DNA from: Hsuehochloa calcarea
Lineage: Eukaryota > Streptophyta > Magnoliopsida > Poales > Poaceae
Direction: 5' to 3'
DNA length: 64,000 bases
Assembly: GCA_036346395.1 (NCBI GenBank)
Contig: CM070609.1
Coordinates: 25,494,223-25,558,222 of the forward strand
Below, piece by piece: positions 11,252 through 24,219 of this stretch. The notes beneath the pieces were generated by a model. That model had not been told where the DNA came from and searched no databases. It saw only the letters and a program-made list of their open reading frames with translations. Both the position numbers and the translations under genes were made by a program. Within the stretch, counting starts at the first letter, position 1, and the number at the start of each line of letters is the position of its first letter.

Positions 11252-11599
11252 ACAGGAGATTCGATCGGAAAAAATCGTCAAACCGCGTCTCACGAGTTGC
11301 AATCCGTCGAGTCGACATTCTCGGTGAGTGGTATCTCATTCTGATGTTGCAATCCTGAAGTCTACCAGCAAGCTAGCAAGATTTTCATTGCTTTGTATAC
11401 ACATAAGTGTACCAAGAAAGTCGCAATTTATTGCTAACACACAGAATTGTAATAGCAAATTCAGGATTTTTTTCCCGCATGATGACTTTCAAGTATAATC
11501 TTCTGCTGTTGGATCGAGACACAATATTTTCTCTATGACAAATCAAGATGCAAGCTATTTTTGCACAGCTCGATTTGAATGACGCTTTATTGGGGATTG

Positions 11600-12800
11600 A
11601 CAAGATGTCGATTGTTGGTCACTTGAGGAGAAACAAAGAAGAAACCGTAAGGCTTTATCTCAGATTTATCTTCATCAAATAATATTATGCGGGAGGTTTT
11701 GAAGGAGAAGACCCTCGCTGCATTATGGTTGAAATTGGAGCAGGTTTGCATTACCAAAGATCTGACCAGTAAGATGTATTTGAAGTAGAAGCTTTATTCG
11801 CACAAGATGGTGGAAAGCGTGTCATTATTGAACTACCAGATAGTGTTCAAAGAAGTAGTCTCGGATCTTAAGTCTATGGTGGTAAAATATAATGAAGAAG
11901 ATTTGTGTCTTATTCTTTTATGCTCACTGTCTAGTACATACTTTACGTTTAGAGATATATATAGCCGAGATACTCTTACACTTAATGAAGTCGATGAAGC
12001 ACTGCATGCGAAGGAAAAGATGAAACTCCTAGTTTCAAATGAAAGTTCAAATTCGCATGAAGAAGGTCTGGTTGTCTGTGGCAGACAATAGGAGAGGAGA
12101 TCAAACCACGATTCAAGAGTCAAAAGCTCGAGTGGAAATTAAAAGGCAGATCAAAATTCAGAGATAAGTACAAGTCATGCAAGTATTGCAAGAAAGATAG
12201 AAATAACATATCTGAATGCTGGTGGATAAATAAAAAAATGAATAACAATTTCAACAAGGATCAATAAGAGGATGATGCTAAAGCCGCCATTATTACTAAG
12301 CAAGATTATGATGGAGATGTTCTCATTGCCTTTGTCGGTAATTCTAAGCCTATGATGAGTGGATTCTTGATATGGCCTGCACTTTCCACACGAGTCCGAA
12401 CCGAGGTTGGGTCGTGAATTATGAAGCTACACCAAGTGGTTCTGTGTTGTGTTCGACACATTCCAGGTTTGAAGAGAAATTTTATCTTGCTGATTAGTCT
12501 TGATGCTAAATGGTATAAGTATTCAGGTGAATATAGAGTTATGAAGATCTCCAAAGGCTCTCTTATTGTGATGAAAGGTGGTATAAAAGCTGGCAACTTA
12601 TATCATCTGCAAGGTACTATAATTTTAGGTAATACCGATGTTTCCTCAAATACATCATCCGATTCTGATTCTACTAATCTTTGGTATATGCGTATGTGGC
12701 ATATTAGTGAAACTGACATGATAGAATTATGCAAAAGAGGATTCTTTGATGGTCAAAGCATCAACAATTTGAATTTTTGTGATGTTACGTGAAGTACAAA
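11600..12800 (+). pseudogene. Copia gag-protease-pre-integrase fragment
   Basis: Plus-strand translation shows gag (TLAALWLKLEQVCITKDLTS, then YNEEDLCLILLCSL and LNEVDEALHAKEKM), a zinc knuckle CKYCKKDRNNISECWW near 12178-12225, protease-proximal RHIPGLKRNFILLISLD and a pre-integrase end LWYMRMWHISETDM. In Copia this order leads to integrase and reverse transcriptase, but both are missing: coding resemblance ends at about 12800. Frame breaks occur at about 11787 and 12091. Its LTR end does not resemble the Copia LTR at 46069, so the two fragments are probably different families. Confidence 0.82.
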
Positions 12801-13207
12801 TCGGATGAGTTCAAATGGTATATGCATGGGCAATGAAGAGAGGACCACATTGATTAGAATTACTCGACCCACTCGTGACAAGAGCCATCCTTTCCAACCT
12901 GAGTCTTGATCCAGACTTGTTTATAAGCTGCTGGATGTCTCACCTTTCTTAACTTCCTCGTGTGTAAGGGGAGCCCTAAATATTTGCAAGGGATGTCCCC
13001 GAAAAAAAATCCAATTTCCTGAAGACTTGATTAACAAGCATGTAGCTGAATTTCTGGTATTTACATCTTATGTGTGGTTAGTTTGATAAGAACAGCACTT
13101 TCAGTTTTTTTATAAAAAAAACTATGATACAACCATCTTATCTCTAAGAGCCAGGTTGATCTGAACTGAGTCAATTAGAATGATCGAATTGGGCTGGTTT
13201 ATTACTT
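12801..13207. other. Unassigned sequence left of the CACTA element
   Basis: No gene was recognised. The last three bases, CTT (13205-13207), are the target duplication of the CACTA element. Confidence 0.35.
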
Positions 13208-13225
13208 CACTACTACAGAAAACCT

Positions 13226-13475
13226 TATCACGAGCGGTTGAAATCGTCATCACGACAGTTTTTGAACCGATGCAATTTTTATGTCTGTGATAACAGGCGG
13301 TTATCACAGACGGTTGTTAACGGTTTTTCAACCGTCTGTGATAAGTTTAACACAGACGGTTCTATTAAAAAACCGTCTGTGATACTTAAGTATCACAGAC
13401 GGTTTGAGCTAAGAACCGTCTGTGAGGCTTGCATATCACAGACGGTTCTTGGTTTAAACCGTCTGTGATATGTCC
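13226..13475. repeat. CACTA left subterminal repeat array
   Basis: Repeats of ATCACAGACGGTT and its complement AACCGTCTGTGAT alternate here, forming several near-perfect hairpins such as those around 13303-13342 and 13343-13383. In CACTA elements such subterminal repeats bind the element's own transposition protein. That role is known for the family and inferred here. Confidence 0.9.
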
Positions 13476-15539
13476 TTCCACTAACTAGTTTTTGTCGTAT
13501 TTTCACCGGCCTCGGGAATTGCTAGCCATGCCCTCACGAAAACAAACAAGCGAAAGCAAATACATCACGATTATTGTTGACAACTCAAAGTGTTCATTTA
13601 ACTCAAAATCAATTAAAAAAGAATGTTTGAAGTATTGTCGCTAGAGTTACAAATTGAATTACAACTAGTCAAAGTGAGTTACAATATTGAATCAATTACA
13701 ACTAGTCGACGACGTGAAACTCTCCGTCGGGGTTAACGATTTCCGACTTGATGAAGCTGCAGAGCAACCCTCGAACATGTGTGACCTCGTTCTTACGGAG
13801 TGCTTTTAACTCTAGGTTCAAGTCACGTCGCTAGCAAGAGTAAAGTAGTAAGAATATATATTTAAATTTATAATTAGAAAATAACTATAGCGAGATTGAC
13901 CTACAGGGGATCGTGTGTCGTGGAATTAATCAATAGCCGCATATGATGGCATCGTAGAATGCGCATAGGTGATCTTGTTTTCTTTGGCGCACTTTGCAAA
14001 AATGGATATACATATATAGGTACAAATTCGAGGCGCAATATTTACAGTATGATATATTATTATTGTGTTGTATCGCGTCTGGAAATCGCATCTTGTGGGT
14101 TAGTGTGGCGCTCGTTCCCTTGTATAAACCTCCTCAAGAACATAGCCGATGAACGCCTACATGATTCCAAAAGTTATCCTCGTCCATTTCAAATGAAGAA
14201 AGACTACAATACAATTATGTGCGGAGGAAATGATCGTACCTTTCGAGTATTCCTTTAAGAAGGGTGAAGTCATGGTTTTTGTTGAGTAGAGAATCAAGGT
14301 ACAATACCATGTTCCTCTTTGGCACAAGAATCCATGGAACCTACTCATGTATGTCGCTATAGTCATAAACCTATATATGTTCAAGCGAATTTTGTGTAGC
14401 AAGTAGTGAAGCACTTACTTACGGTTGTATGCGGCACCATTATGTACTCCTTGCCGCTCGAGCAAGCAATCCTATTTTTATATAATTCTCGGCGTAGGAT
14501 CGTCTTGGTTTATTGTTTGCTCACGAGATCACGTGCGGTCGAGGAAACCCAGGTTCGTTGATTCGACGGGCACATTTCATAATGTATCATGCGTAAGGAA
14601 TGAGTTGTGATATTTATCGCTATCACGTGAGTGTAGAAATTGATTGTACACACTTACGATGTCCAACATCGTAGAAGTGAGGCGTCGAGGCGCTTAGGTT
14701 GTATAGGTCGAATAAGTCCTCGAAGCCCACGGCGAAGTGGCCCGCCTCGTGATGAAAATGCTCGCTCCGTGTCGGCGCGATTCGATGGCTCCTCCTCTTG
14801 GGTCTTGCGCATGTACCACTCATGCAAAGATTGACAAGCTAGTCCCGAGCCGGTTAGTTCTTTGTCGAGACCAGCGGATATCTAAGGGAGTATTGCGGGC
14901 TTGGCGGCGCAGAATCTTCTTCGATATCGATTTGCGTAACAAGGCGCTGCGATGCGTCTTCTCTGGAGATGACTCGAGGGGCGATATGGTGACACGCTTG
15001 TCTTGTCCTTCTGCGTCTTCTCGACGGAACCGATGAGGCGCTTCGAAGCGAAGGTCGGGCGGACTCATCGAGGTCCTATTGGAGAGGCGGTAGTCGTGGC
15101 GATATCAGCGTCATCTGCGAGGTCGAGCGATGTCCTTCTTGGGCCCTTTGGATAAAAGTGTGCACGGCATCCCCTAGTGTTGTGATTTCTTCGTTCGGGA
15201 ATTTCGGTAGGATGGCCATGAAATTGTCATGTACCATGTCCACCGCACTGGCGTAACCTGCGCCACCGGGCACCGTCTTTGCTTCGCCTCTTCTGGTATG
15301 GATACACCATACCCGCCCGACCTCAATAGCAATCGACCCAACCATCCTCACTTGGAGCTTGCGGGCGTCGGCTCCTACAAAGCGGTACACAATTAGCTAA
15401 GGCGTCCTATATGTCTATATTTGGAGCATTCTAGAGATGTACATTACCTCGATGTCGTCGATCGGTAATTGCGTCGTCATGTCGAGAATTATGTGTGGGC
15501 GCGACGCTACTCCGATGTTGAGGAGGACTTGCTCCCAAA

Positions 15540-16614
15540 TTAACGAGGCGGCTTGCGCCTCATGAGTTCATTTACTTGGTTACGTAAACTTGTTATTTGT
15601 CCTTGAAATTTTTCAATAATGACATGTTCCGTAGAGCGTCGTCTTTGGTCCTTGGATCTCTTCCTACTCCTATATGTGGCGGAGTCGTGTGGGAATCCAT
15701 CCTCCAAGATACGTAAACCCCAACGCCTCGCTCGACCGGTGCTCCTTGTTTCCCGTACGTAGATAGTACATCCTTCTCCTGTCCACTTCGAGGAACTTTG
15801 GGAAGATGCGGAAGTCAATGCTTCTGCAAGAGGACATCATGTTATTATAGACACCATGAAGTTATGGACTTATTAACAACTAAGTGGTTCGACATATTTA
15901 CGAGCGTTGGGACACCGCCTCGTCGCCTGGTTTGCGAAAGAGATCTTGCCCAAGGCGTGGGCGATGCCTCGCTCTTAACCGTGCTCGGCGCGCTCGTCTG
16001 AGATCCCAAAGCGATCGGGCGGCGGTCTCGTCCTCCGCCGCCCGCCGTGGCTTTACCTGCGTACCAGCGGTGCCGAAGTTTGTGGGGTGAGTGTTTTGGG
16101 CACAGAGAGCTCATGCGCCGCACTTTGCTCTCGAATTCGGCCGTCGTCTTCATACGCACGAAGGCATCCCATGTATCCGCGACAAGAAAGGATGCCGTGA
16201 AGGCGTCGGCCGGTGTTCACATCTTGCGTGACAAGCGTGCTCTTGAAGGTCCTCCACGCGTGGCACATCGCGAAAGGCGCGTGCCATCGCACACGTGTCT
16301 GAGTCTCGCTTGGGGAAAGTGAGCGAGGCGGCTCGATCCACAACCGGGTCTCTCTGTACATCCGTCAGACACTTCCAGGTTGGGGTGGTTATGGGGACCC
16401 GTTCCCTTACAAGTACCCCGCAGACGGTCCGGAATCTCGCAGCTGCTTTCTTGGGACTCAGCGGGATCCCGACGTCACTGACCTCCGTGATCGTCATGCG
16501 GCCCGAGGGCAATTTGGATATTCCTCTGCCTTCTCGCCTGCGTACCACCTTGATCGGAGATCCAGACGCATTTGGCGACGTCGATGACGGCGGCGAAGAC
16601 GGTGCCTCTGCCAT
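15540..16614 (-). pseudogene. Second En/Spm-family transposon protein (broken)
   Basis: Starts MAEAPSSPPSSTSPNASGSP and continues with GIPLSPKKAAARFRTVCGVL, VRERVPITTPTWKCL and a KVRRMSSLCPKHSPHKLRH-like stretch, the pattern of plant transposase Ptta/En/Spm (Pfam Transposase_24) proteins. Later blocks include KFQGQITSLRNQVNELMRRK at 15540-15610, a short coiled-coil-like end. The blocks lie in different frames from about 16150 leftwards, so several frameshifts are present. Further minus-strand pieces at 15076-15390 and 14623-15068 may be the decayed 3' part. In active CACTA elements the analogous gene makes the DNA-binding partner of the transposase. Confidence 0.7.
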
Positions 16615-16679
16615 CTCGCTTACTTGCTATCTATATAAGTTACGTACGCAATTATTACATAGTATATAATATATGGGAA

Positions 16680-19300
16680 ATTGCACAAAAAATATAAACA
16701 AATATAATCAACGTTTGCCATCTCAGAGTAAAATAAAATAAATTACCGTCGATTGTACCATAAGAATCATCACGGTTCCCGGGTTTACCAGTTAGTCGGC
16801 ACCTAAGTATCGAGACTACCCACACCAACCTAGGTTAGCAGGCATCTTGGTTTTCAAGTCACCTAGGCTAACCAGTTAGTCGGCACCGGGATACCCATGA
16901 TACCTAGGCCAACCTAGTAAATCAAAGACCGCTTACTTCCATAGGTTTTCATCATTCGGCACTATACCTCAAGTTTCGATCGAAAATTAATTAAGAAAAC
17001 ACAACCACTGCTTACTAAATGGTAGTTATGCATTTCACTGTCTTAACAAGATCAATTTATAAAGATCAGAAAATTGTAGTTTGACCTGAAATCCTTCATC
17101 TTTCGGGGCATGTTGCAACATAGCACTTTTGGAAAATTTGATATTCATAAGAATTATTTGAGATCTGAGGTAATTTTATTACATGTCTTTGTTGCATACC
17201 ATAGTCAGAACAAACAAAATGTTTTGAGTCGATGATCACTTGTCAGAAATCGCTTAGAAGAAACATTATGCACTTATCTTTGGTACTATCATTGTATGTT
17301 CTATAGTTCATTTTGCATGTTCTATAGTTCATTTTTGCACGTCTGTAAAATAGATCTCTTTAACCATAAGAAAAATTGCTAATATTAAGTTTTGAGGTGA
17401 CCGAGCATCCCAATTAAGAAAAAGTTTAGAAAGACAAAACAAGTTTATGGGAAGATAAGTTATGCACTTATCTTTGGTACTATCATTTTCTCGCATGATG
17501 TCTATGATGTTGCTTTGTTATATTAGTTTCACGATAGCGGTGATTAATAGTTACATGTGTTAAGTTTCTTCTCAATTTCCATTCACAGTTAATGGTGTAT
17601 GCACGCTTACAGTACGCCATGCAAAGACATTGCTTTCTCTTGAATTTATTCACTTTGCCACTTTATCCTGCAATCATGGATAAAATTTTCGATAGTCTAT
17701 GCCAACAAGGATCCTAAACCATGAGATCAAGCGCCTTAGTATTAAATCATCTCGTATTTGTGAAAGCAAGCATCCAACCATTTCTTTTGGTCTATTAAAT
17801 TTTACATCATATGGAAAGTAAGTTGGATGCCATTTTATTCTTCCTTGGTTTTATTTTTGAGCGATTAGGCGTGGAATAACCAAAGAATATCCAACCATAT
17901 TCTTCTATAACAATGGTCCTTCCAGTTGCATAACTCTATACAAATGGCCCTTTAATCAAATGCCAAGTTAATTTTGTGCAGCCATTTTCAAGGAATGATT
18001 TTATAATCTTATTTGACAGATAGGGAGAAAACATATAAATTGAAGCCATCAACGTCTGGCTTCTTGGAATCTCAAGAAGCTGTTTGGCAGTATTGTATAT
18101 TTGTGTGCCATATGGCTTAAGGATTTTGCTGAATAGGTGCTTTGAGTTAAAAATAATCTTAAAAAACTACTTGGAACAAATCTCCCTGTATAAATATGCT
18201 GAACTAAGGTTGCACAACAAGAGAAATGAAAACCTCAAGGAAGTTTCATTATATTTTCCCCCAGAACAATAAAATGGTACTTGCAAGCAAGAGTACAAAA
18301 ACCGATAGACTTTCAGGTTGAATCGAAAGCACCTTGTTGGAGTACAAAAAGGAGCTCTCAAAACAGATGCACTCAATCGATAATCTGCAAATAGCAATCG
18401 GGACTCGGAGAACCCTTCAACAAGAGAAATCAAAAGTAGGGAGGGCTTTTCTATGTCATGGTATCGAGGCATTATACACTATGTCATTTTTTGGGGTAAA
18501 TAACCACGAAATTGAGGACTTTTGTACACCATCCACCAAAAGCCAAGTCCTTGCCGTTTCAACTTTCTCGAAAAGTGGGCAAGCTAAACTTCTTCTACAT
18601 AGATAATATATGTATGATTCAGGAGTTATTGTTGTCATCAAATCAATTCTCGCTATCTCTGCAAAGACGTTCAATACTATGGAGAACCTTTCTTCTTCCT
18701 TATTCTTGATGGCGAGGCTTTGTCGGATGTCAAAGTGCGCATTCGGAAGAAACTTCAGATTCTGATGAGCGGTTTCTAAAGGTACTTGTTTCAAATCATC
18801 ATATATGATCAATTTACGCACATTTCAATTCCTATTGCTGCTCTTTTAAACACTTCGGGCATAACTACTTTATTGACGGTTGTTTATTGTTGGCATGCTA
18901 ATCATTCAGTATTTTCCTTTATTCTATCAAATATATTGTCTGAATGTCAGTATGGATAGCATTTGCCATTACCACTGTGCCCTATCTAAATATTTATAAT
19001 CTTGGTTCATTTTGAGAAATATTGGCTATTACCATAGTGCCCATTTTTGTTGATGTTTTTCATTATCTTTTCTCTTGTATCTTAGTAGATAATATCTGAT
19101 GTCATTTTGCTTTAATCGGTGGAAATTTGCTTATTTTGCCTATGGTCGTAGGAATACCTCCAAGATTCGGATGTTGTATTGGCCGATTCAGTGGAATAAA
19201 TTTTCTTTTGGGGTTGGACGAATAATAGGTCTCAACTAATTTTTTTTTCTTGCTGGTGTTTTTCTTCCATAGGTTGTCTAGTCATGTGGTTTACACTGGA
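16680..19300. other. CACTA interior without a recognised gene
   Basis: 16785-16915 has two copies of a CCAGTTAGTCGGCACC motif and several CCTAGG-centred palindromic pieces, like worn subterminal repeats of another DNA transposon. A 28-bp direct repeat occurs at 17265 and 17459. At 18334-18440 the plus strand encodes a possible coiled coil (LLEYKKELSKQMHSIDNLQI), which could be a captured host-gene piece, but I could not name it. The rest is AT-rich. Confidence 0.4.
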
Positions 19301-19308
19301 CCGAGCAG

Positions 19309-19646
19309 GTGGCGGTGGATGGGAGGACTTACCCGAGCAGGTGGCGGTGGCGGAGGTGGCCGGGTCGAGGCGGCCGGGTCGGGAGGAGGCGCGCCGGTGG
19401 CGAGGCGGCCGGGTCGGGAGGAGGCGCCGGCCTGGGAGGAGGGGCGCGGTGGCGGAGGTGGCCGGTCGGGGAGGAGGCGCGCAGAGGTCGACCGATAGGG
19501 TTAGAGCTAGTCTGAGAGGAGATCCGATCGGTCCTACCTTATAAGAAATTCAACATCACAGACGGTTATTGAACCGTCGTGATGTAACTTTATCACTGAC
19601 GGTTCTATTTAAGAACCGCTCGTGATGTTGAAACTATCTGTCGGTT
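19309..19646. repeat. Internal GC-rich minisatellite plus internal CACTA hairpin repeats
   Basis: 19309-19490 is made of repeated GGCGGCCGGGTCGGGAGG-like units. It is followed at 19551-19646 by ATCACAGACGGTT and GAACCGTC.GTGAT repeats of the type otherwise seen only at the element ends. The arrangement (GC-rich block, then hairpin repeats) resembles the right end at 23870-24216, so this may be an internal duplicate of a terminal region or the remnant of a second, nested CACTA copy. Confidence 0.7.
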
Positions 19647-20186
19647 CATACATTTCAATTCTTTGATGGGCTACAGAATATTAATCAATCGCTTATGAAG
19701 AATGTGGCGTGATTAAACTCGTAATACCATCGGATAGTGGTGGGAGGGTACAAGGTCTAAATTACTTCTACAGATCATCACGCGATCTTCTCATTTTCAA
19801 TCGACAAAATTATACATGTTTCGTGCTCATTCTGTAGGTACCCCAAAAATGATTGTGCCTCATGCCTTGTCTCAACGAAGAGAGCAGCATAAGCAGGATC
19901 ACACGATGTACTAGTAGCCTTTATACACACAATAAAATTATGCTAGACTTAGATCATGTACAATAAATTTACATTATCTGTCTATAGACTCTGCTACGTA
20001 GGATTTAAACTGACGTGGATGAAAAAGAATAAAAAGAAAGAAATGTGATATCTACAATCCTGTAGTCGACTGTATCACTCGAACCAAGGAACATCCAAAT
20101 TTTGTCATCAATTTAAAGATCATAAGTCCATAACACATTAACACATGACAATGGAATAAATTAGTTAATTACAATGGAGTAAATTC

Positions 20187-23100
20187 TTAATTAAAATATA
20201 GCCCTTCATGATGATCGACGCGCATATAGCTAGCTTCCTCACTGGGTTCTTCCTCGAGCCTGATGCCGTCTCCGAAAGGTGGCAACTCGTCAAATTGATT
20301 GTATTCTTCCTCGTCCACTACATTCTCAACTCCGACAATCCTCCTTTTTCCATGAAGAACTACGTGACGCTTCTTATTTGCCGGTCGGTTACATAGAAGA
20401 CTTGAACAACTTGGTTGCTTGATCGAATGGTTCGTCTTTGTATCCGACACGTTCGAGGTCCACGGTAGTGATGCCGCATTTGTCGACCTTCACCGTGGGA
20501 GATGGACCCAACGGCACCAAATAGGGGATCTTGAAAAGCACGTAGTCGATCTCCCATATCTCCTCTATTTGCCCATAGTACGAGCTCCTCGGCCCATCGA
20601 TCTTGAATGCATCTATCACGGACACCATTGCTACGCCTTTGTGCTCTTCCTATCCCGAGTGCCGTATAAAATGTGTACCCATTTATGTCGTATCCTTGCC
20701 ATGTGACAATTGTAAAATGTGGCCCTCTTGCCAACCATAGCAAACGTATCATCACTTGATGATCTCCGAGTGATTCGCACCTTTAACCATTCGTTGAACC
20801 GAGCGGTTGTGCTCTCTCGTGATCCAAACCTCCGACCGTGCGGATTACATTGGCGTACCATGTCTTTGTGCTCGTCGATGTACGGGGACACTTGGGTCAT
20901 GTGTTGCAAGACCGTGAAATGGGCTTGAGCGTGCGTATCGGATCGGGAGTGATTGATTTCCTTCCGATGGTCCGATACCATCCGGTCTCCCCTCATGACG
21001 AGATAGAGGCACACCAATCGGATCCAATCGAGCCATGTAGTCGACGCAGAACTCAATGACCTCTTCCGTTGCATAACCTTCGATGATCTTGCCCTCGGTC
21101 GAGATCGATTCCGTCGTAGGACTTGAGAATTCCCATGTACCTCTCGAGCGAGTACATATGGCGTAGAAACACGGGGCGCATATCTTTATCTCTTTCACAA
21201 GGTGAACAATGAGATGGACCATGATATCGAAAAATGACGGAGGAAATACATCTCAAGATGACACAGTCGTCACTACCTCGGCTGCAGAGCATCTAGTCCT
21301 TGGGGATCGATGACCTTCCGAGCAATTGAGTTGAAGAAATAACACGACCTCAAGATTGCCACTCGGACCTTGTTCGGCAAGATACTCCTAATTGCAGCAG
21401 AAGCATTTGTGTCATCGACACCACGACAATCATGCGACTTCATACCAATTAATTTCAAATCTTGCATAGAAACAAGTTTCTTAATGTTAGCGGAGTAACG
21501 AGACGGACTTTCACACCGTGCAAGCTCTAGCACGATTCATTTCTCTCGGCCTTGGGCAGAGTGTAGCAAGTCGGGGAAGGTACGTTAAATCTGTGTCGGT
21601 CTCTTTCGGTGCTAACTCGGTCCTTATGTTCATATCGACCAAGTCACGCCGTGCGTTAACACCATCCTTTGTTTTGCCACTAATGTTCACAAGAGACCAA
21701 TCAAGCTATCACATACATTCTTCTCTCGTGCATAACGTCGATGCGATGGCGAACTTCTAAGTACTCCCAATAAGGCAAGTCCCAAAAATTGACCGCTTCT
21801 TCCGGATGTTCTTCTCACGGGTTCTTAATTTACATCCCTTCCCAAGCACAACATCGATATCCTTAACCATATCATAGACCTCTTTCCCACTAAAAGCCCT
21901 TGAAGTGAACCGTCTTCCTTATTTCCGTCGAATTGTTTCTTCATCTTGCGGTATGGGTGACTCCTCGGAAGGAACCTACGGTGGCGCATATACACGCTTT
22001 CTGCGAGTTGTTCGACCATACACTCTCCGTAGCATCTAAGCGGTCGGCGACGAGGCTTTGGCTCCTTTTGTCTGAAGCCCGATAGGTTACCAAGGCGTAA
22101 AAATCATTGATGGTGCAGAACAACATGGCGCGTAAAGTGAAGTTCTCTCGTTTGTACGCATCTCATACACTGCACCCCTTCGTTCCACAGTGTCACAAGA
22201 TCTTCCGGCAATGGTGCTAGGTACACATCAATATCATTCCCGTGTTGCTTGGCCCTTGGATAAGTAGTGTCATCAAAATGTATTTCCGCTTCATACACGA
22301 CCAAGGAGGAAGGTTGTACATACATAGATTCACGGGCAGTGCTATGTCGGTGCTCATGTTACCGAAAGGATTCATTCCGTCCGTACTCAACCCTAACCTT
22401 ATGTTCCTCGGTTCCGCACCAAACTCTTGAAGCTCCGATCGAAGTTTCTCCATCGCGAAATCGGCAGGTGTCCGAGCTTCCCATCTTTCTTACGCTCCTC
22501 AGAGTGCCAGCGCATCAATCTTGCCTCCTTCGGTTCGCAAATAAGCGCTTCAAGCGTGGGATCACAGCGATACCACAACATCTTAGCAGGAGGTCCTTGC
22601 TTCACCTTAGCGATATTTTGGCGCTTGTATCGGGATGCTTTGCACACGGACAATAATGCATGTCTGCATACTCTTTACGGTAGAGGATACAATCGTTCGG
22701 ACATGCATGTATTCTTTCTACTTCCATTCCCAATGGGCAAACAATCTTCTTTGCTTGATAGGTGGTCTTTGGGCAACACGTTTCCCTCGGAAGGATGTCC
22801 GCTAGGAGACCTAACAACGCCGTGAAACTCTTATCGGACCAACTATTGCTTGCCTTCAATTTCAGCAGTTCAAGCACGGTTGACAACCTTGTGTATTCCG
22901 CTTGCGGCCGGGGAACAAAGGTCTCACCGAGTCCTCCCTTAAGCCCTCGAATTTACAAAACTCTCTCTCACTTGTAGTTCTCTTACGCATCGCGTAGCAT
23001 CCGATCCAGTTGTCATCGTGCCCCTATCCTCATCAAAAGCACGATCCACATCCGCAAATCGTTGACTTCCACGGCGATGTCGTCATTATTAACTTCGGTA

Positions 23101-23331
23101 TAATCGCTCTTCACCGTGGTGGTCCAACATGTATACCCTTTTTGAAACCCCTTGAATCAAGTGCGCTTGATCTGCGCGCGTTGTTAAACATCTTGATTAC
23201 GCAATCAATGCAGACGGTACATAAAATTTATCCCTTCTTCAACATATCACCGCGGTGGCTCTTCTAAAAGCAACCACGCCATTAATGTAATCTTGACTCA
23301 CACGGTTCACACGTACATCGATTCGATCCAT
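20187..23331 (-). pseudogene. TNP2-type CACTA transposase (broken)
   Basis: Reading the minus strand from 23331: MDRIDVRVNRVSQDYINGVV (transposase-associated domain start); SNSWSDKSFTALLGLLADIL and MEVERIHACPNDCILYRKEY (22600-22890); RNIRLGLSTDGMNPFGNMS and LPEDLVTLWNEGVQ (Transposase_21 core, 22100-22450); RRFLPRSHPYRKMKKQFDG (21950); NIKKLVSMQDLKLIGMKSHD (21420-21500); MVHLIVHLVKEIKIC with SLERYMGILKSY (DUF4218, about 21120-21222); and GPRSSYYGQIEEIWEIDYVL with TTVDLERVGYKDEPF (DUF4216, 20390-20610). It ends with an acidic tail, EEEYNQFDELPPFGDG. Frame changes occur between nearly all blocks, so no full transposase can be made. Confidence 0.93.
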
Positions 23332-23895
23332 CTACACTACGCATGTAACAAATTAGTGTCAAATTGATTAGCGATTAATTTATAGCAAATGAAAATATGC
23401 AATATAAACTCATTCTCCAACATTTGCATCTAAGGTTATTGAAAGAAAACTCTTCACTAGTTATGTACCACACGCGGTGGCATAGCGTAGCCATGCCTAC
23501 GGCCACAACCATGATCCACGCCTCTCGACACCGATATCTATCTCAATTGAACAATCATGCAACCCAAATATAGGCATCATCTCATACAACACTTATTAAC
23601 CTAAAATACAGAACCGTAAATGCAATATTGCTTGACCCAAACCCCATCAGATTGTGAACCGTGTGTAAATTTTATTTTTTAAGCCAATTAATTATCCTAA
23701 CTCAAATTTTAGTGATTATTAGACCTAATTCAATTTTATTAAGTTACCACTCCTAAGTCAAATTTTAGTTCATTAGTTATAAGGGAAACCATTATTCAAA
23801 ACTAAGATTTGCGGGGCTAATATTATTTATTCCAACATTGACGGTGCAAGATCGATCATGTGCTCATACCGAGATTAGAGGACGAGCCGCAGTTG

Positions 23896-24216
23896 GAGGA
23901 GCTAGGCGAGGAAGTGGCGCTGGAGCGGTAGACACAATGCAGATGAGGAGCTAGGGCGAGGAAGTGGCGCTGGAGCGGTAGACACAAAGCCGATGCGGTG
24001 AGGATGTCTCGGCTCAATTTATATGAAGCACAAGAAATCACGCAGCGGTTCTATTTGAGAACCGTTTGTGATAGTCAATATCACGAGCAGTTACGAAATA
24101 GAACCGTCTGTGATAGGCCCGCAGCGCCAAAACAAAGCCCAGACAGACCCAACACAGACGGTTCCTTTAGAACCGTCTGTGATGGGCCGTCTGCTATAGC
24201 CTCTTTTGTAGTAGTG
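23896..24216. repeat. CACTA right end: tandem GC-rich repeat and subterminal hairpins
   Basis: A 49-bp tandem duplication (23896 and 23945) containing GCGAGGAAGTGGCGCTGGAG precedes hairpin repeats of AGAACCGT.TGTGAT and ACAGACGGTTCC (24044-24190), ending in the terminal inverted repeat. Confidence 0.88.
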
Positions 24217-24219
24217 CTT

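Larger units (their letters stand above)
13208..24216 (-). mobile_element. CACTA (En/Spm) DNA transposon, 11.0 kb
   Basis: The left end is CACTACTACAGAAAACC and the right end, read in reverse complement, is CACTACTACAAAAGAGG. Both ends are flanked by CTT (13205-13207 and 24217-24219), the 3-bp target duplication expected for CACTA elements. Subterminal hairpin repeats lie inside each end. Two minus-strand gene relics are inside: a TNP2-type transposase (20187-23331) and a second En/Spm-family protein (about 15540-16614). Both are broken. Between them is 3 kb of mostly non-coding sequence and an internal cluster of the same subterminal repeats at 19551-19646. Confidence 0.97.

Noticed and set aside
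13226..13475. CRISPR-like regular repeats
   Set aside because: The repeats alternate in orientation, form hairpins and sit at a CACTA end in a plant genome; there are no spacers of constant length.
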